64,000 bases of DNA from Planotetraspora mira (GCF_016863275.1 NZ_BOOO01000002.1:248001-312000); one strand, 5' to 3'; shown: positions 54,568 through 63,910, counted from the first letter of the stretch. Numbers and translations are program-made. The notes: a model not told the origin generated them from the letters alone.

Positions 54568-55236
54568 GCCAGACAGCGTAAGAAATCGCAGGTAAAGGCG
54601 CAAAAAGGCGACTCACTCCAGTCTGTGCCACCTGCCTGCCCCATCCCGTTTGCCGTCGACCCGACCGCGGAGCGGCAGCGGGCCGGTGACGGAGGTGCAA
54701 GCCCGGCTTGACGTGTCCCTGCGCGTGTGCACCTTCCTCGGTGATTGGATGCCAACGGTCACAGCCGGGCTTGCGGTGGAGGAGGCGGGCTGCTGGGCTT
54801 GCCTGGGTCGATGGCGGGATGGTCACCCACCCCCACAACCCGCACGTACGTTCGAACACCACCCCGGAGCCGGAGCCCCCGCCGGAGGCATCACCACGCG
54901 CGGCCGGCACCTGGCGGGCACTTCCAGCTCAGCCCGACATCCCCTGTGAGCGGACTTGTACTGTCACCTGGCGGCCCTTCCACTCGTCCGCGCCAGCCCT
55001 CCGGCGTTGTTTGCGCGCTGTCCGCCGGGAGCGCTAGGGGGAGGCGGCGGCGTACGCCGTGAGGGCGCCGCGTGCGGCCCGGTTAGGGCCGCCATGACCT
55101 TGTAGAGAAGGTTCTCGCCGCAAACATCTCGAACTGCCGGGCGTCGACCGGCCCTGTACTCACGACCAGCGGCGGTGGCCGCCCTGGCGCTCCGGCACAC
55201 GCTGGAGAGCGTCCGGCAGACGGTAGTTTGACCCGC
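54568..55236. other. gap with dispersed repeat and exporter-tail fragment
   Basis: No intact gene lies here. The region holds repeat copy 2 (54642-54710), about 450 bp of G/C-rich sequence without a supported frame, and at about 55160-55230 a frame ending RPAAVAALALRHTLESVRQT and a stop. The latter resembles the C-terminus of the DHA2 exporter at 38.0-39.4 kb and lies 6 bp before a truncated rnz start. Confidence 0.45.
54642..54710 (+). repeat. dispersed 69-bp repeat, copy 2
   Basis: It matches 48034-48102 at 61 of 69 positions, same strand, 6.6 kb apart, with no length difference. Both copies lie in decayed intergenic DNA upstream of leftward regulator genes. Confidence 0.6.
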
Positions 55237-55304
55237 ATGACCCGCGAGCTCGTCGTCCTGGGCACGGCAAGCGCAGTGCCGACCCGGCACCGCAACCACA
55301 ACGG
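55221..55304 (+). repeat. 84-bp direct repeat, left copy (cassette boundary)
   Basis: This stretch matches 61441-61524 at 83 of 84 positions (A at 55275, G at 61495). It covers 16 bp before the rnz ATG and the first 68 bp of rnz. Similarity stops at both ends abruptly. The two copies bracket the sigma/ABC/hydrolase cassette at a distance of exactly 6220 bp. Confidence 0.85.
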
Positions 55305-55308
55305 GTAG
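55237..55308 (+). pseudogene. truncated rnz 5' fragment
   Basis: ATG 55237 starts 23 codons identical at protein level to the beginning of the ribonuclease Z gene at 61457 ([20 protein letters not shown] then HNG). Then a TAG at 55306-55308 arises at the cassette junction. The fragment lacks all metal-binding motifs and is non-functional. Confidence 0.85.
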
Positions 55309-55344
55309 ATCTTTCCTTAGGGTAAGAACTCTAGGAGGGGTCCC

Positions 55345-55449
55345 ATGAGCGATCTCGTCCCCGTTGTCGAGTCTGGCGTTGCCCGCTATGTCCGGCCAAC
55401 AGCCGCCAAATCGGACTATCTCGATATCGCCGCCAGCCCGGTGTCCTGA
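55345..55449 (+). CDS. 34-residue small ORF with strong ribosome-binding site
   Basis: CTAGGAGGGGTCCC precedes ATG 55345, one of the best Shine-Dalgarno matches in the region. The frame encodes 34 residues beginning MSDLVPVVESGVARYVRP and ends at TGA 55447-55449. It is the first gene inside the left cassette boundary. It could be a genuine small protein or the start of a truncated gene. No family is recognised. Confidence 0.35.
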   Translation: MSDLVPVVESGVARYVRPTAAKSDYLDIAASPVS

Positions 55450-55688
55450 CCGACTCTCAACTCCCCGACCGAGCCACTCGGGCCATCCCCGGCCGCGTCG
55501 CAAAGTGGACTGCTCACCTCCGCTGGAGATCAGCCCATCACCCTCCACCACCTGACGGTGTCCAGATTTACCTGGCGGGGTTAGTAGCGGCATCGCGCTG
55601 CCGGGCCAGCCGGGGCCCGCCACCCCGTGGCCGGCACGTTGCGAACCGAAGCGTGAACCGTCGAACGGGCTCGATCCGATGATGGGGT

Positions 55689-56234
55689 GTGAGCGCCGTA
55701 CCTGAGCAGAGCGACGCGGAGTTGCTGGCCGCGACCGCGGCCGGCGACCGCGCCGCGTTCGAGGCGCTGTACCGGCGTTACGGGCCGTGGTTGGCGACCC
55801 GGCTGCGGTACCGGTGCCCGGACGCGGCGCTGGTGGACGACGCGGTGCAGGAGACGTTCCTGGCGGTATGGCGCGGTTCGGCCCGGTACCGGGAGCGCGG
55901 TGACGTCGCCGGCTGGCTGTGGCAGATCGGGTTCCGACGGCTGGTCGACGCGATCCGCGGGCAGCACGCCCGGGACCGGCTGCTGCGGCTGCTGTCCGGT
56001 CACCGCTGGCGTACCGCGCCCTCGGCGGAGGAGGAGCTGCTGCTGGGCGTGGAGCATGGCGACCTGGCTGGGGCGCTGGCCCGCCTGTCCCCGGAGCTGC
56101 GCGCGGTGATGCAGGCCACGGTGCTGGACGGGCTGAGCACGCACGAGGCGGCGGCGCTGCTGGGCATCCCGGTGGGCACGGTCAAGACCCGGGCGATGCG
56201 GGCGCGGCGGCAACTGCGTGGGGACCTGACATGA
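55689..56234 (+). CDS. ECF-type RNA polymerase sigma factor of the ABC cassette
   Basis: The 181-residue sigma factor has region 2 (FEALYRRYGPWLATRLRYRC, LVDDAVQETFLAVWRGSARY, VAGWLWQIGFRRLVDAIRG) and region 4 (LSPELRAVMQATVLDGLSTH, EAAALLGIPVGTVKTRAMRA). It starts at GTG 55689. Its stop overlaps an eight-codon frame (56231-56257) that itself overlaps the anti-sigma start, so translation is coupled down the operon. It likely directs transcription of its own operon. Confidence 0.9.
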   Translation: MSAVPEQSDAELLAATAAGDRAAFEALYRRYGPWLATRLRYRCPDAALVDDAVQETFLAVWRGSARYRERGDVAGWLWQIGFRRLVDAIRGQHARDRLLRLLSGHRWRTAPSAEEELLLGVEHGDLAGALARLSPELRAVMQATVLDGLSTHEAAALLGIPVGTVKTRAMRARRQLRGDLT

Positions 56235-56253
56235 CGACCCCGGGAGGTGGGCG

Positions 56254-57120
56254 ATGAGCGCCCGTGACTGGCACGTCGCGGACGACGACTTGCGGGCATA
56301 CGCCGACGGCGCGGCACAGCCGCCGTGGCTATGGTCGACCGAGACACACCTCGCGGCCTGCCCGCGCTGCCGGCAACGGCTGGCGGAGCACGTCGATCCG
56401 GCAGCGGTCCGGGCCGGCTGGGCACGGCTGGACGCAGAGCTGGACGCCCCCCGGCCGGGCCCGGTCGAGGCGCTGCTGGTGCGGCTGGGCCTGCCGGCGC
56501 ACACCGCCCGACTGCTGGCCTGCACACCGGCGCTGCGCAGATCGTGGCTCACCGCGGTGGGCTTCGCCCTCGCGGTCACCACGGCCGCCGCGCACCTGGC
56601 ACGGTCGAATACGGTACCGATCCCCCTGCTCGCGATCGCCCCGCTGCTTCCGCTGATCGGCGTGGCGATCTCGTTCGGCCCGCGCGTTGACCCCAGTTAC
56701 GAACTGGCCGTCGTCGCGCCGCTGCACACCTTCCGCCTGCTGTTGCTGCGCTGCGCGGCGGTGCTGTCCGCGACCACGGCGCTGACCGGCGTGGCCAGCC
56801 TCGCCATGCCGGAGTACAGCCCGGTGGTGCTCGGCTGGCTTGCACCGTCGCTGGCGTTGACCCTGTTGAGTCTGGCGCTGACGCCCCGGTTCGGCCCGGT
56901 CACGGCGGCGCTCGCCGTGGGGTTCGGTTGGCTGGCGCTGCTGGGGGCCACCGTGCACGTCACCACCGGCGAGTCGGTCCTGTTCACCGCGCCCGGCCAG
57001 GCCGGGCTCGCGGCCATCGCCGCCGCGGCGGCGATGGCCCTGTGGAAGGTCCGCGCCGCCTTCGATACCAACCACCACCTGGGTCGCACCGCCGACCCGA
57101 CCACGAGGAGGACGACGTGA
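56254..57120 (+). CDS. zinc-finger anti-sigma factor with multi-helix membrane domain
   Basis: The 288-residue protein begins with a cytoplasmic zinc-binding motif His32, Cys36, Cys39 (ETHLAACPRCRQRL), the ZAS signature of anti-sigma factors. About six hydrophobic segments follow (for example WLTAVGFALAVTTAAAHLA, LLAIAPLLPLIGVAISF, VVLGWLAPSLALTLLSLAL). It would hold the cognate ECF sigma factor at the membrane until a signal releases it. GGGAGG precedes ATG 56254. Its stop overlaps the GTG of the ATPase gene. Confidence 0.85.
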   Translation: MSARDWHVADDDLRAYADGAAQPPWLWSTETHLAACPRCRQRLAEHVDPAAVRAGWARLDAELDAPRPGPVEALLVRLGLPAHTARLLACTPALRRSWLTAVGFALAVTTAAAHLARSNTVPIPLLAIAPLLPLIGVAISFGPRVDPSYELAVVAPLHTFRLLLLRCAAVLSATTALTGVASLAMPEYSPVVLGWLAPSLALTLLSLALTPRFGPVTAALAVGFGWLALLGATVHVTTGESVLFTAPGQAGLAAIAAAAAMALWKVRAAFDTNHHLGRTADPTTRRTT

Positions 57121-57971
57121 CGACGGTGCAGGCCGAGGGACTGTCCCTGCGGTTCGGGCGCACGACGGCCCTGAAAGACGTGTCGTTCGCGCTGGACGAC
57201 GGGGTCACCGGGCTGCTCGGGCCGAACGGGGCGGGCAAGACCACGCTGCTGCGCATCCTGGCCACCGCGATCCCGGCGGACGCCGGGCAGTTGCGCATCC
57301 TCGGCGCGGACCCGCGCGGCGCCGCCGGCCGACTGGCGGTCCGGCGCCGCCTTGGGTACCTGCCGCAGAACCCCGGCTTCCACCCGCACTTCACGGCGTT
57401 CGAGTTCGTCGACTACATCGCGATCCTCAAGGAGATCGTGGCCGGCCGGCACGACGAGGTACGCCGGGTGCTGCACGCGGTCGGCCTGGACGACCAGCGC
57501 GGCAAGAAGATCAAAGCCTTGTCCGGTGGTATGCGCCAGCGCGTCGGGTTGGCCGCGGCACTGCTCGACGACCCGGCACTGGTGATCCTCGACGAGCCCA
57601 CCGTCGGCCTGGATCCTGAGCAGCGGCTGCGGTTCCGGGAGCTCATCGCGCATATCGGCGAGGGACGCACCGTGCTGCTGTCCACCCACCAAACCGAGGA
57701 CGTGGCCACCGTATGCCAGCGCGTCATCGTCCTGAACCAGGGCCGGATCCCGTTCGAGGGCGAGCCTGTGGCACTGGCCGGCGTGGCGCGCGGTCGGGTG
57801 TGGACCAGCCCGGCCCGCGCGGATGGCGCGCTCGCCGCGTGGCGCACCGGCAACGGTGACTATCACAACATCGGCGACCCGCCGCCCGGCGCGCGGCTGG
57901 TCGATCCGAGCATCGAGGACGGGTATCTGATGGTGATCGACGCCGCGAGCCTCGCGGGGCGTGCGGCATGA
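57117..57971 (+). CDS. ABC transporter ATP-binding protein
   Basis: The 284-residue ATPase has Walker A GPNGAGKTT at residues 35-43, Q-loop LGYLPQNPGFHPHFTAFEFV, signature LSGGMRQRVGLAAAL, Walker B LVILDEPTVGLDP and H-loop LSTHQTEDV. The type matches ABC-2 exporters. It overlaps both neighbours by 4 nt (GTGA at the start, ATGA at the end) and would energise the two downstream permease proteins. Confidence 0.92.
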   Translation: MTTVQAEGLSLRFGRTTALKDVSFALDDGVTGLLGPNGAGKTTLLRILATAIPADAGQLRILGADPRGAAGRLAVRRRLGYLPQNPGFHPHFTAFEFVDYIAILKEIVAGRHDEVRRVLHAVGLDDQRGKKIKALSGGMRQRVGLAAALLDDPALVILDEPTVGLDPEQRLRFRELIAHIGEGRTVLLSTHQTEDVATVCQRVIVLNQGRIPFEGEPVALAGVARGRVWTSPARADGALAAWRTGNGDYHNIGDPPPGARLVDPSIEDGYLMVIDAASLAGRAA

Positions 57972-59548
57972 CCGCAGTGGTGGCCGAAGCACCCGGCTCC
58001 CCGGCGGCCGACGCCTCGGCCCCGCGCCGAGCCGTCCTGGCCCTGGCCCGGGTGGAGATGGTCCGGATGCTCCGGCACCCGGTGACCGTGGCCGCGACCC
58101 TCCTCCTGGCCGGCCTGTGGGTGTCCGACTGGTTCACGACCAAGACCACCCGCTACCCGGTGCTGCAGGAACTCGACCACGACAGCGCGATGGGCATGAT
58201 GATTCTGCTCGGCGGCGCCGCGCTGATCGTCGGCAACCTCGCCGTCCTGCGGGCGCACCGCGACGGCACCACGGGCCTCAGCCGGGTGCTCATCCTCCCG
58301 GACCACGCACGTACCCTCGCGCACCTGCTCGCCCCGCTCCCGCTGGCCGTGGTCGGCGCCGTCCTGATCCTCGCCCGCATGGCGGTCCTCGCGATCTGCG
58401 CCCCGGCCGCGGGCCACCCGAACCCGTACGAGCTGGCGGTCGGGCCGGCCACTGTCCTGCTGCTCGGCGCGCTCGGCGTCCTGCTGGGCCGGCTCACCCG
58501 GTCGGCGGTCGTCGCACCCCTGGCGCTGCTCGTCCTGCTGGCCGGCCTCGTCTTCCTGGAGCCGCTCACCAACGGCGGAAAGGCCCTGTGGCTGGCACCG
58601 CAGGGCCAGCCGACCCCCATGATGCCCATACCGGTATCCCTGCTGGCCCGCCCGGCCGCGGCCCACCTCGGGTACCTCCTCGGCCTGGCCGGGCTGCTGG
58701 CCACCGCCGCCGTGCTGCGCGCCGGCGCCCGTGGCGTCCGGGTGGCCGGGGCCGGGGCGGTGGCGCTGGCCTGCACGGTGGCGGGCGGCACGGCCCAGCT
58801 GTCCCCGCCGAGTCCCGCCGTCACCGCGGCCCGGATCGCGGTAATGAACCAGCCGTCCCAGCACGAGACCTGCCAGGAGCTCGGACACGTCACCTACTGC
58901 GCCTTCGCGGAGTTCAGCCGCTGGATCCCCGCGTGGAACACAGTCGTGCAGGCTGTCGTGGCCCGGGTACCCGCCACGGCCCGGTCCACGCAGCTGACCG
59001 TCCGGCAACGCATCGCGATCCCGGCCTTCGACCGCGGGACCGGGCCGGAGCAGCTGCTCGCCGCCTGGCGGGCGGACGACGCTGCCGCCGGCACCCCCGG
59101 CGCGATCGGCATCGACACCAGCTGGGGTGACAGCCCCGCCGCCGCCAACCTCGCCGGGCAGGTCGCATATCGGCTGGTCACCGGCCAGACCGGCGAGGCA
59201 CCCATCGAGCAACGCGACGGCGCCACCGCCTGCGGCGGCGCGGGCGTGCTCGTGGTCTGGCTCGCCGGGCAGGCCAGCACACACGCCGGCACCGGGCTGG
59301 GCCTGCTCGCCGAGGACGCGCGCGATGAACGGGGTGGCGTCTCGTTCTACGAAACGCAGCGGTTCCCGACCGTCTACGTACCGACGCCCGAACTCACGGT
59401 GGCGACGCAGGCGCTGGCCCGCCCGCGCGCCGACATCGCCGCCCGCGTCCAGCAGTCGTGGGCCACGCTGACCGCGCCCGGCACAACCGCCGCGCAGGCC
59501 GCGCAGATCCTCGGCGTACCTGCCCCGGCCACGAGCACGGCCTGCTGA
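57968..59548 (+). CDS. ABC-2-type permease with large C-terminal extracytoplasmic part
   Basis: The 526-residue protein has about six hydrophobic segments in its first 290 residues (HPVTVAATLLLAGLWVSDWF, AMGMMILLGGAALIVGNLAV, VGPATVLLLGALGVLLGRL, APLALLVLLAGLVFL). About 235 residues without membrane helices follow. The tail contains HETCQELGHVTYCAFAEFSR and CGGAGVLVVWLAGQASTH and is probably outside the membrane. Its start overlaps the ATPase stop and its end overlaps the next gene (TGATG). Substrate unknown. Confidence 0.82.
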   Translation: MTAVVAEAPGSPAADASAPRRAVLALARVEMVRMLRHPVTVAATLLLAGLWVSDWFTTKTTRYPVLQELDHDSAMGMMILLGGAALIVGNLAVLRAHRDGTTGLSRVLILPDHARTLAHLLAPLPLAVVGAVLILARMAVLAICAPAAGHPNPYELAVGPATVLLLGALGVLLGRLTRSAVVAPLALLVLLAGLVFLEPLTNGGKALWLAPQGQPTPMMPIPVSLLARPAAAHLGYLLGLAGLLATAAVLRAGARGVRVAGAGAVALACTVAGGTAQLSPPSPAVTAARIAVMNQPSQHETCQELGHVTYCAFAEFSRWIPAWNTVVQAVVARVPATARSTQLTVRQRIAIPAFDRGTGPEQLLAAWRADDAAAGTPGAIGIDTSWGDSPAAANLAGQVAYRLVTGQTGEAPIEQRDGATACGGAGVLVVWLAGQASTHAGTGLGLLAEDARDERGGVSFYETQRFPTVYVPTPELTVATQALARPRADIAARVQQSWATLTAPGTTAAQAAQILGVPAPATSTAC

Positions 59549-61311
59549 TGAACACCAGGACCCTGTACCCGCTGATGCGGTCCACCGCGCACGCCATCAC
59601 GTGGCGGCCGATGGTGCTCGGCGCGGCCCTGGGATCGGCCGTCCTGCTGGTACCCGAGGTGCTCACCGAGAGGCTGACCGCCACCCACCTGACCACGCTG
59701 GCCCGCATCGCGGCGATCTGCGTCGCGCTCGGCGCGGCCTTCCTACTCGACGACCCCGCCACCCGCAGCACCCCCACGGTGCCGACTCCGCGCGTGGCCC
59801 GCAACCTGGTTCGGGTCACCCTGGCCGTGCCGGCCGTCGCGCTGTGGTGGACGCTCACTCTCGGCCTCGCGAAGACGACCGGCCACCACGCGGCCGCCGC
59901 ACACCTGCCCGTCGCCGCGTTGACGCTGGAGGCAGCGACCCTGCTGACCGCCGCCCTCGCCCTGGCCGCCATCGCGCAGCGGCGCACCGCCGACGGGAAC
60001 ACGGGCGTCATCGCGGCGCCAGCCGTGCTGTTGCTCGCAGCCGTCGCCTGGTTCCTGCCGCACTCGGCGGCACTGATCCTCACGCCCACCGACCCGGACT
60101 GGACAGCGTCGCACGACCGCTGGACTGCCGTCCTCGCGATCGCGCTCGTCTCGTTCCTGTGGGCCGGCCATGAGCGGGAACGGCGGCCGGTTCCGCGCGG
60201 ATGGCGGCTCACCGTCATCGCCGTCCTGATACTGCTGGTGGGCGGGGGTACGGTGTTCGCCTTCCGCAGTGACAGCGAACAGCGCACCGCGCCGCCGTCG
60301 GGGGGCATCGACACCGGAACGCCCGCGTGGAGACAGATCGTGCCGGGAGGCGCCTGCCAGTGTGCCAACGGCAGCCGGTTCTCCTTCTGGGAACGGCAGG
60401 CCGATCCGACCAGGGTCGTGCTGTTCCTGAATGGCGGAGGCGTTTGCTGGGACGCCACGATGTGCGCCTTCACCAGCACCGGCCAGCCGGGCGAGAACGA
60501 CTTCTACGACTGGAACGACGAGGGCGGCGAGAGACCGTACGACCAGAAGTCCGGCTTCTTCGACCTGACCCGGGCCGACAACCCGTTCGCCGGATACTCG
60601 ATCATCTACCTGAGCTCCTGCACCGGTGACGCGCACCTCGGCAACGTCGCCCAGAAGTACTCACCGACGCTGACCGTCCAGCACCGCGGCTATGTCAACG
60701 GCACCGCGGCGCTCGACTACCTCGCCACGCACTATCCGAACGCCGCGCAGGTCGTCGTCATAGGCAAGACCGCGGGGTCGATCGCCGCTCCCCTCTACGG
60801 CGGCCTGGTCGCCGACCGGCTTCCGCACGCCAAGGTCACCGTGTTCGGTGCGCAGTCCGGCGCCTGGCCCGACAATCCCGACTTCAACGCCAAGGTCCTC
60901 GCCAAGGCGTGGGGTGCCTATGACGCCGTGCCCGCCTGGGCGGTCGACGGGCTCACCGTCCGTAACTGGGGCATCCCCCGGTTCTGGGTCCAAGCCGTCC
61001 ATCATGCTCCTGAACTCGTCCTGTCCCGCTTCGACCACGCCTTCGACCCCGCCGCCGCAGTGGAGGTGACCACATGGATGCCCGGGAACCCACCGAACCT
61101 CCTGACCGTCATCGACGCCAACGAGACCGCGATCGAGACCGCCGGGGTGACCCTGCACAGCTATACGGCGCCCGGCAAGGGCCACGGACTCTTCGAGTTC
61201 GACAGGTTCTACGACCTCAAGGTCAACGACGTCCGCTTGATCGACTGGCTCAAACAGCTCGTAACCGGCAAATCGCCCAGCGACGTCCACTGCGACACAT
61301 GCAACCAGTGA
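59548..61311 (+). CDS. fusion of ABC-permease-like domain and pectinacetylesterase-like hydrolase
   Basis: The 587-residue protein has two parts. Residues 1-215 are a six-helix permease-like domain that ends in a basic [12 protein letters not shown]. Residues 221-240 form another membrane helix ([19 protein letters not shown]), followed by a pectinacetylesterase/Notum-type alpha-beta hydrolase ([48 protein letters not shown]). The nucleophile elbow reads GKTAGS, with Thr408 where the family has Ser. The active-site His in [10 protein letters not shown] is retained. The gene ends the sigma/ABC operon. It looks like two adjacent genes joined in frame; catalytic activity is uncertain. Confidence 0.82.
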   Translation: MNTRTLYPLMRSTAHAITWRPMVLGAALGSAVLLVPEVLTERLTATHLTTLARIAAICVALGAAFLLDDPATRSTPTVPTPRVARNLVRVTLAVPAVALWWTLTLGLAKTTGHHAAAAHLPVAALTLEAATLLTAALALAAIAQRRTADGNTGVIAAPAVLLLAAVAWFLPHSAALILTPTDPDWTASHDRWTAVLAIALVSFLWAGHERERRPVPRGWRLTVIAVLILLVGGGTVFAFRSDSEQRTAPPSGGIDTGTPAWRQIVPGGACQCANGSRFSFWERQADPTRVVLFLNGGGVCWDATMCAFTSTGQPGENDFYDWNDEGGERPYDQKSGFFDLTRADNPFAGYSIIYLSSCTGDAHLGNVAQKYSPTLTVQHRGYVNGTAALDYLATHYPNAAQVVVIGKTAGSIAAPLYGGLVADRLPHAKVTVFGAQSGAWPDNPDFNAKVLAKAWGAYDAVPAWAVDGLTVRNWGIPRFWVQAVHHAPELVLSRFDHAFDPAAAVEVTTWMPGNPPNLLTVIDANETAIETAGVTLHSYTAPGKGHGLFEFDRFYDLKVNDVRLIDWLKQLVTGKSPSDVHCDTCNQ

Positions 61312-61440
61312 CGACAGAGGCCCCAAGTCAGCCGATCCACGATCGGGCGGTCAGTGCCTGGTGCGACGCCGAGCACACAATCCGGCCGTTGGCGGCTCAG
61401 CGCGGTGGCTTGACGTGAACGACCGGCACCCGGCGGCGGG

Positions 61441-61524
61441 CGGTAGTTTGACCCGCATGACCCGCGAGCTCGTCGTCCTGGGCACGGCAAGCGCGGTGCC
61501 GACCCGGCACCGCAACCACAACGG
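61441..61524 (+). repeat. 84-bp direct repeat, right copy (cassette boundary)
   Basis: It is the right partner of 55221-55304, with 83 of 84 bases identical. It includes the last 16 bp before, and the first 68 bp of, the intact rnz gene. Upstream of 61441 the sequence differs completely from the left flank. Confidence 0.85.
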
Positions 61525-62380
61525 CTACCTGCTGCTCTGGGACGGTCATGGCTTCCTGTTCGACCCGGGCGAGGGCACCCAGCGGCAGATGACGATGGCC
61601 GGGGTGAGCGCGCACGACGTGACCTGGATCTGCGTCACGCACTTCCACGGCGACCACTGCCTCGGTGTGCCCGGCGTCGTGCAGCGCATCGCGCGCGACA
61701 AGGTGAGCCACGCCGTACAGGCGGCCTATCCGGCGAGCGGAGAGACGTATTGGCGACGGCTGCGCCATGCCGCCGCGTTCGCCGACACGTCGGCGATCAC
61801 CCCGCGCCCGGCCTCCGGCGACGTCGTCCAGTGGCCGGCGGGACCCGTGACCCTGACCGCCCGGCCCCTCTCCCACCCCGTCGAGTCGTACGGCTACCGC
61901 GTCGACGAGCCCGACGGCCGGCGGATGTTGCCCGACGAACTGGCCGCTCGAGGGATCGCCGGACCGATGATCGGCGAGTTGCAGCGGGAGGGCTCGGTGA
62001 CGCTGGACGACGGCTCGGTCGTGTCGCTGGCGGACTGCAGCGTGCCGAGACCGGGGCAGAGCGCGGCCTTCGTCATGGACACCCGCCTGTGCGACGGCGT
62101 GTACGCGCTGGCTGACGGGGTCGACCTCCTGGTGATCGAGTCGACCTTCCTGTCAGAGGAGGAGGCGCTGGCCGCCGAGTACGGCCACCTGACGGCGGCC
62201 CAGGCGGGCCAGGTCGCGCGGGCCTGCGGAGTGCGGCGCCTCGTGCTGACCCATTTCTCCGAGCGGTACTCCTTCGCGGACGAGCCACGTTTCGTCGAGG
62301 AGGCCGCGAAGGCGTTCGGCGGCGAGATCGTCACAGCTCGCGACCTGACGCGGGTTCCGGTCCCGCGCCGGCGTCCCTGA
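61457..62380 (+). CDS. rnz: ribonuclease Z
   Basis: The 307-residue metallo-beta-lactamase-fold nuclease removes 3' trailers from tRNA precursors. The zinc motif HFHGDH is at residues 62-67 and is preceded by [15 protein letters not shown]. The C-terminal ligands lie in DTRLCDGV (Asp) and VLTHFSERY (His), in the RNase Z arrangement. The gene is intact, but its first 68 bp and 16 bp upstream are duplicated at 55.2 kb. Its native promoter has therefore probably been displaced by the cassette. Confidence 0.92.
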   Translation: MTRELVVLGTASAVPTRHRNHNGYLLLWDGHGFLFDPGEGTQRQMTMAGVSAHDVTWICVTHFHGDHCLGVPGVVQRIARDKVSHAVQAAYPASGETYWRRLRHAAAFADTSAITPRPASGDVVQWPAGPVTLTARPLSHPVESYGYRVDEPDGRRMLPDELAARGIAGPMIGELQREGSVTLDDGSVVSLADCSVPRPGQSAAFVMDTRLCDGVYALADGVDLLVIESTFLSEEEALAAEYGHLTAAQAGQVARACGVRRLVLTHFSERYSFADEPRFVEEAAKAFGGEIVTARDLTRVPVPRRRP

Positions 62381-62382
62381 CC

Positions 62383-63414
62383 TCAGGCGCGCGACGTGGA
62401 CATGGCCGTGGTGGCGACTGTGTCCTTGGACGCGGACATGGACGTGGACGTGGACGTGGACGAGTTCACGGACCGGTAGCGCGACGGTGGAATGCCGTAT
62501 CGGTCCACGAACGCCTGGCGCAGGGTCTCGGCCGTGCCGAAACCGCAGCGCGCCGCCACGACGGCGACGGGTAGGGAGGTGGTGGCCAGGAGGTGCGCCG
62601 CGGCCTCAATGCGCGCCTGCCGTACGAACCGGCCCGGTGTCCGTCCCACGTGCCGCAGGAACAGCCGGGTCAGATGCCGTTCGCTCACTCCGGCGGCGAC
62701 CGCCAGCGTCGCCGTGGTCAGGTCCGCCGACAGGTCGCCATTGATGTGGTCGACGATCCTCCTGACCAGGCCGTCCGCGACAGGAGGCGCGGTCGTGAAC
62801 ATGCTCATCTGGGCCTGGTTGCCGGGCCGTTGCATGTAGATCACCAGATTGCGGGCCACCCGGCGCGCCAGTTCGGGGCCGTGGTCTTCCTCGATGAGGG
62901 CGAGCGTGAGGTCCAGGGCACTGGTGACCCCCGCCGAGGTGATCGTGTTCCCGTCCCTGATGAAGATCGGGCCCGGATCGAAGACGACATCCGGATTGCG
63001 CGCGGCGAACGTGTCCGCCCACTGCCAATGAGTCGTGGCCCGCCGGCCGTCGAGCAGGCCCGCCGCCGCGAGGATGCCCGCCCCGGTGCACACCGACGCC
63101 GTACGGCGGCTCTCCCGCGCGAGACGCCGGACATGACCGATGATCGACCGGTCGCGGGCCGCGGCCTCGTGCCCGATTCCGCCGACCACGACGAGCGTGT
63201 CGAGGGGGCCGATGACCCGTTCCAGCGATTCCTGGACCTGGAGCGTCAGGCCTGTGCCGCAGGTGATGGGCCGGCCTCCGGGGGCGGCCAGGCGCACGAT
63301 GTAACAGGGCGACGCGCCCTCGGCGTTCGCCATCTGGAGCGCCGTGGTCACGCACGCGATGTCGAGCAACTCCGCCGCGTCGTACCCGATGACGACGACC
63401 CGCCGTTCCGCCAT
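62383..63414 (-). CDS. GlxA-type transcriptional regulator (DJ-1/PfpI plus AraC domains)
   Basis: The 343-residue protein has an N-terminal DJ-1/PfpI-like domain (VVVIGYDAAELLDIACVTTA, LVVVGGIGHEAAARD, RRTASVCTGAGILAAAGLLD) and a C-terminal AraC helix-turn-helix pair (LAVAAGVSERHLTRLFLRHV, VVAARCGFGTAETLRQAFVD). Such GlxA-like regulators sense metabolites through the first domain. The last ~25 residues are a Ser/Thr/Met-rich tail produced by a GTGGAC hexanucleotide run (62434-62464). The gene ends 2 bp from the rnz stop (convergent). Confidence 0.9.
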   Translation of the reverse strand: MAERRVVVIGYDAAELLDIACVTTALQMANAEGASPCYIVRLAAPGGRPITCGTGLTLQVQESLERVIGPLDTLVVVGGIGHEAAARDRSIIGHVRRLARESRRTASVCTGAGILAAAGLLDGRRATTHWQWADTFAARNPDVVFDPGPIFIRDGNTITSAGVTSALDLTLALIEEDHGPELARRVARNLVIYMQRPGNQAQMSMFTTAPPVADGLVRRIVDHINGDLSADLTTATLAVAAGVSERHLTRLFLRHVGRTPGRFVRQARIEAAAHLLATTSLPVAVVAARCGFGTAETLRQAFVDRYGIPPSRYRSVNSSTSTSTSMSASKDTVATTAMSTSRA

Positions 63415-63511
63415 GGCACGACACTATGTCGCAAAGACAGGGAGCCCAAGTATTCGGACCGGCACATCCACCTTCCTTGGCCACCGGCCGGCGGGGAAAC
63501 ACCGTTGGGGC

Positions 63512-63910
63512 ATGACTTCGACGACATCGGACACCCGCTCCCGACGGCTGGGATTCATCCGGCACTACATCGAGATGATCATCGCCATGTTCGCCGGGAT
63601 GATCCTCCTCGGACTGCTCCTGGGCGCCGCAGGGCTCGGGTTCTCACACGAACGGGATCCCGAACTCGCCTACCTGCTCATGGCGTTCGACATGTCCGTG
63701 GGCATGGCCGCGTGGATGCGGTATCGCGGGCACGGCTGGGCGCCGACCCTGGAGATGTGCGGCGCCATGTTCGCTCCCGCGCTGCCGCTCTTCCCTCTCC
63801 TGTGGCTGTACGTCGTCGACGGCGAGTCGCTGATGGTCATCGCGCACGTGGCGATGTTCCCGCTCATGCTCGTCGCGATGTTGTGGCGCCGCGACGAGTA
63901 CGCACATTGA
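63512..63910 (+). CDS. small integral membrane protein
   Basis: The 132-residue protein has four hydrophobic segments (YIEMIIAMFAGMILLGLLLG, LAYLLMAFDMSVGMAAWM, MFAPALPLFPLLWLYVV, LMVIAHVAMFPLMLVAML) and a basic C-terminus (WRRDEYAH). ATG 63512 opens with a soluble Ser/Thr-rich stretch. Such proteins are sometimes labelled FliP-like, but a flagellar role is not supported here. It is divergent from the GlxA-type gene, which may regulate it. Confidence 0.7.
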   Translation: MTSTTSDTRSRRLGFIRHYIEMIIAMFAGMILLGLLLGAAGLGFSHERDPELAYLLMAFDMSVGMAAWMRYRGHGWAPTLEMCGAMFAPALPLFPLLWLYVVDGESLMVIAHVAMFPLMLVAMLWRRDEYAH

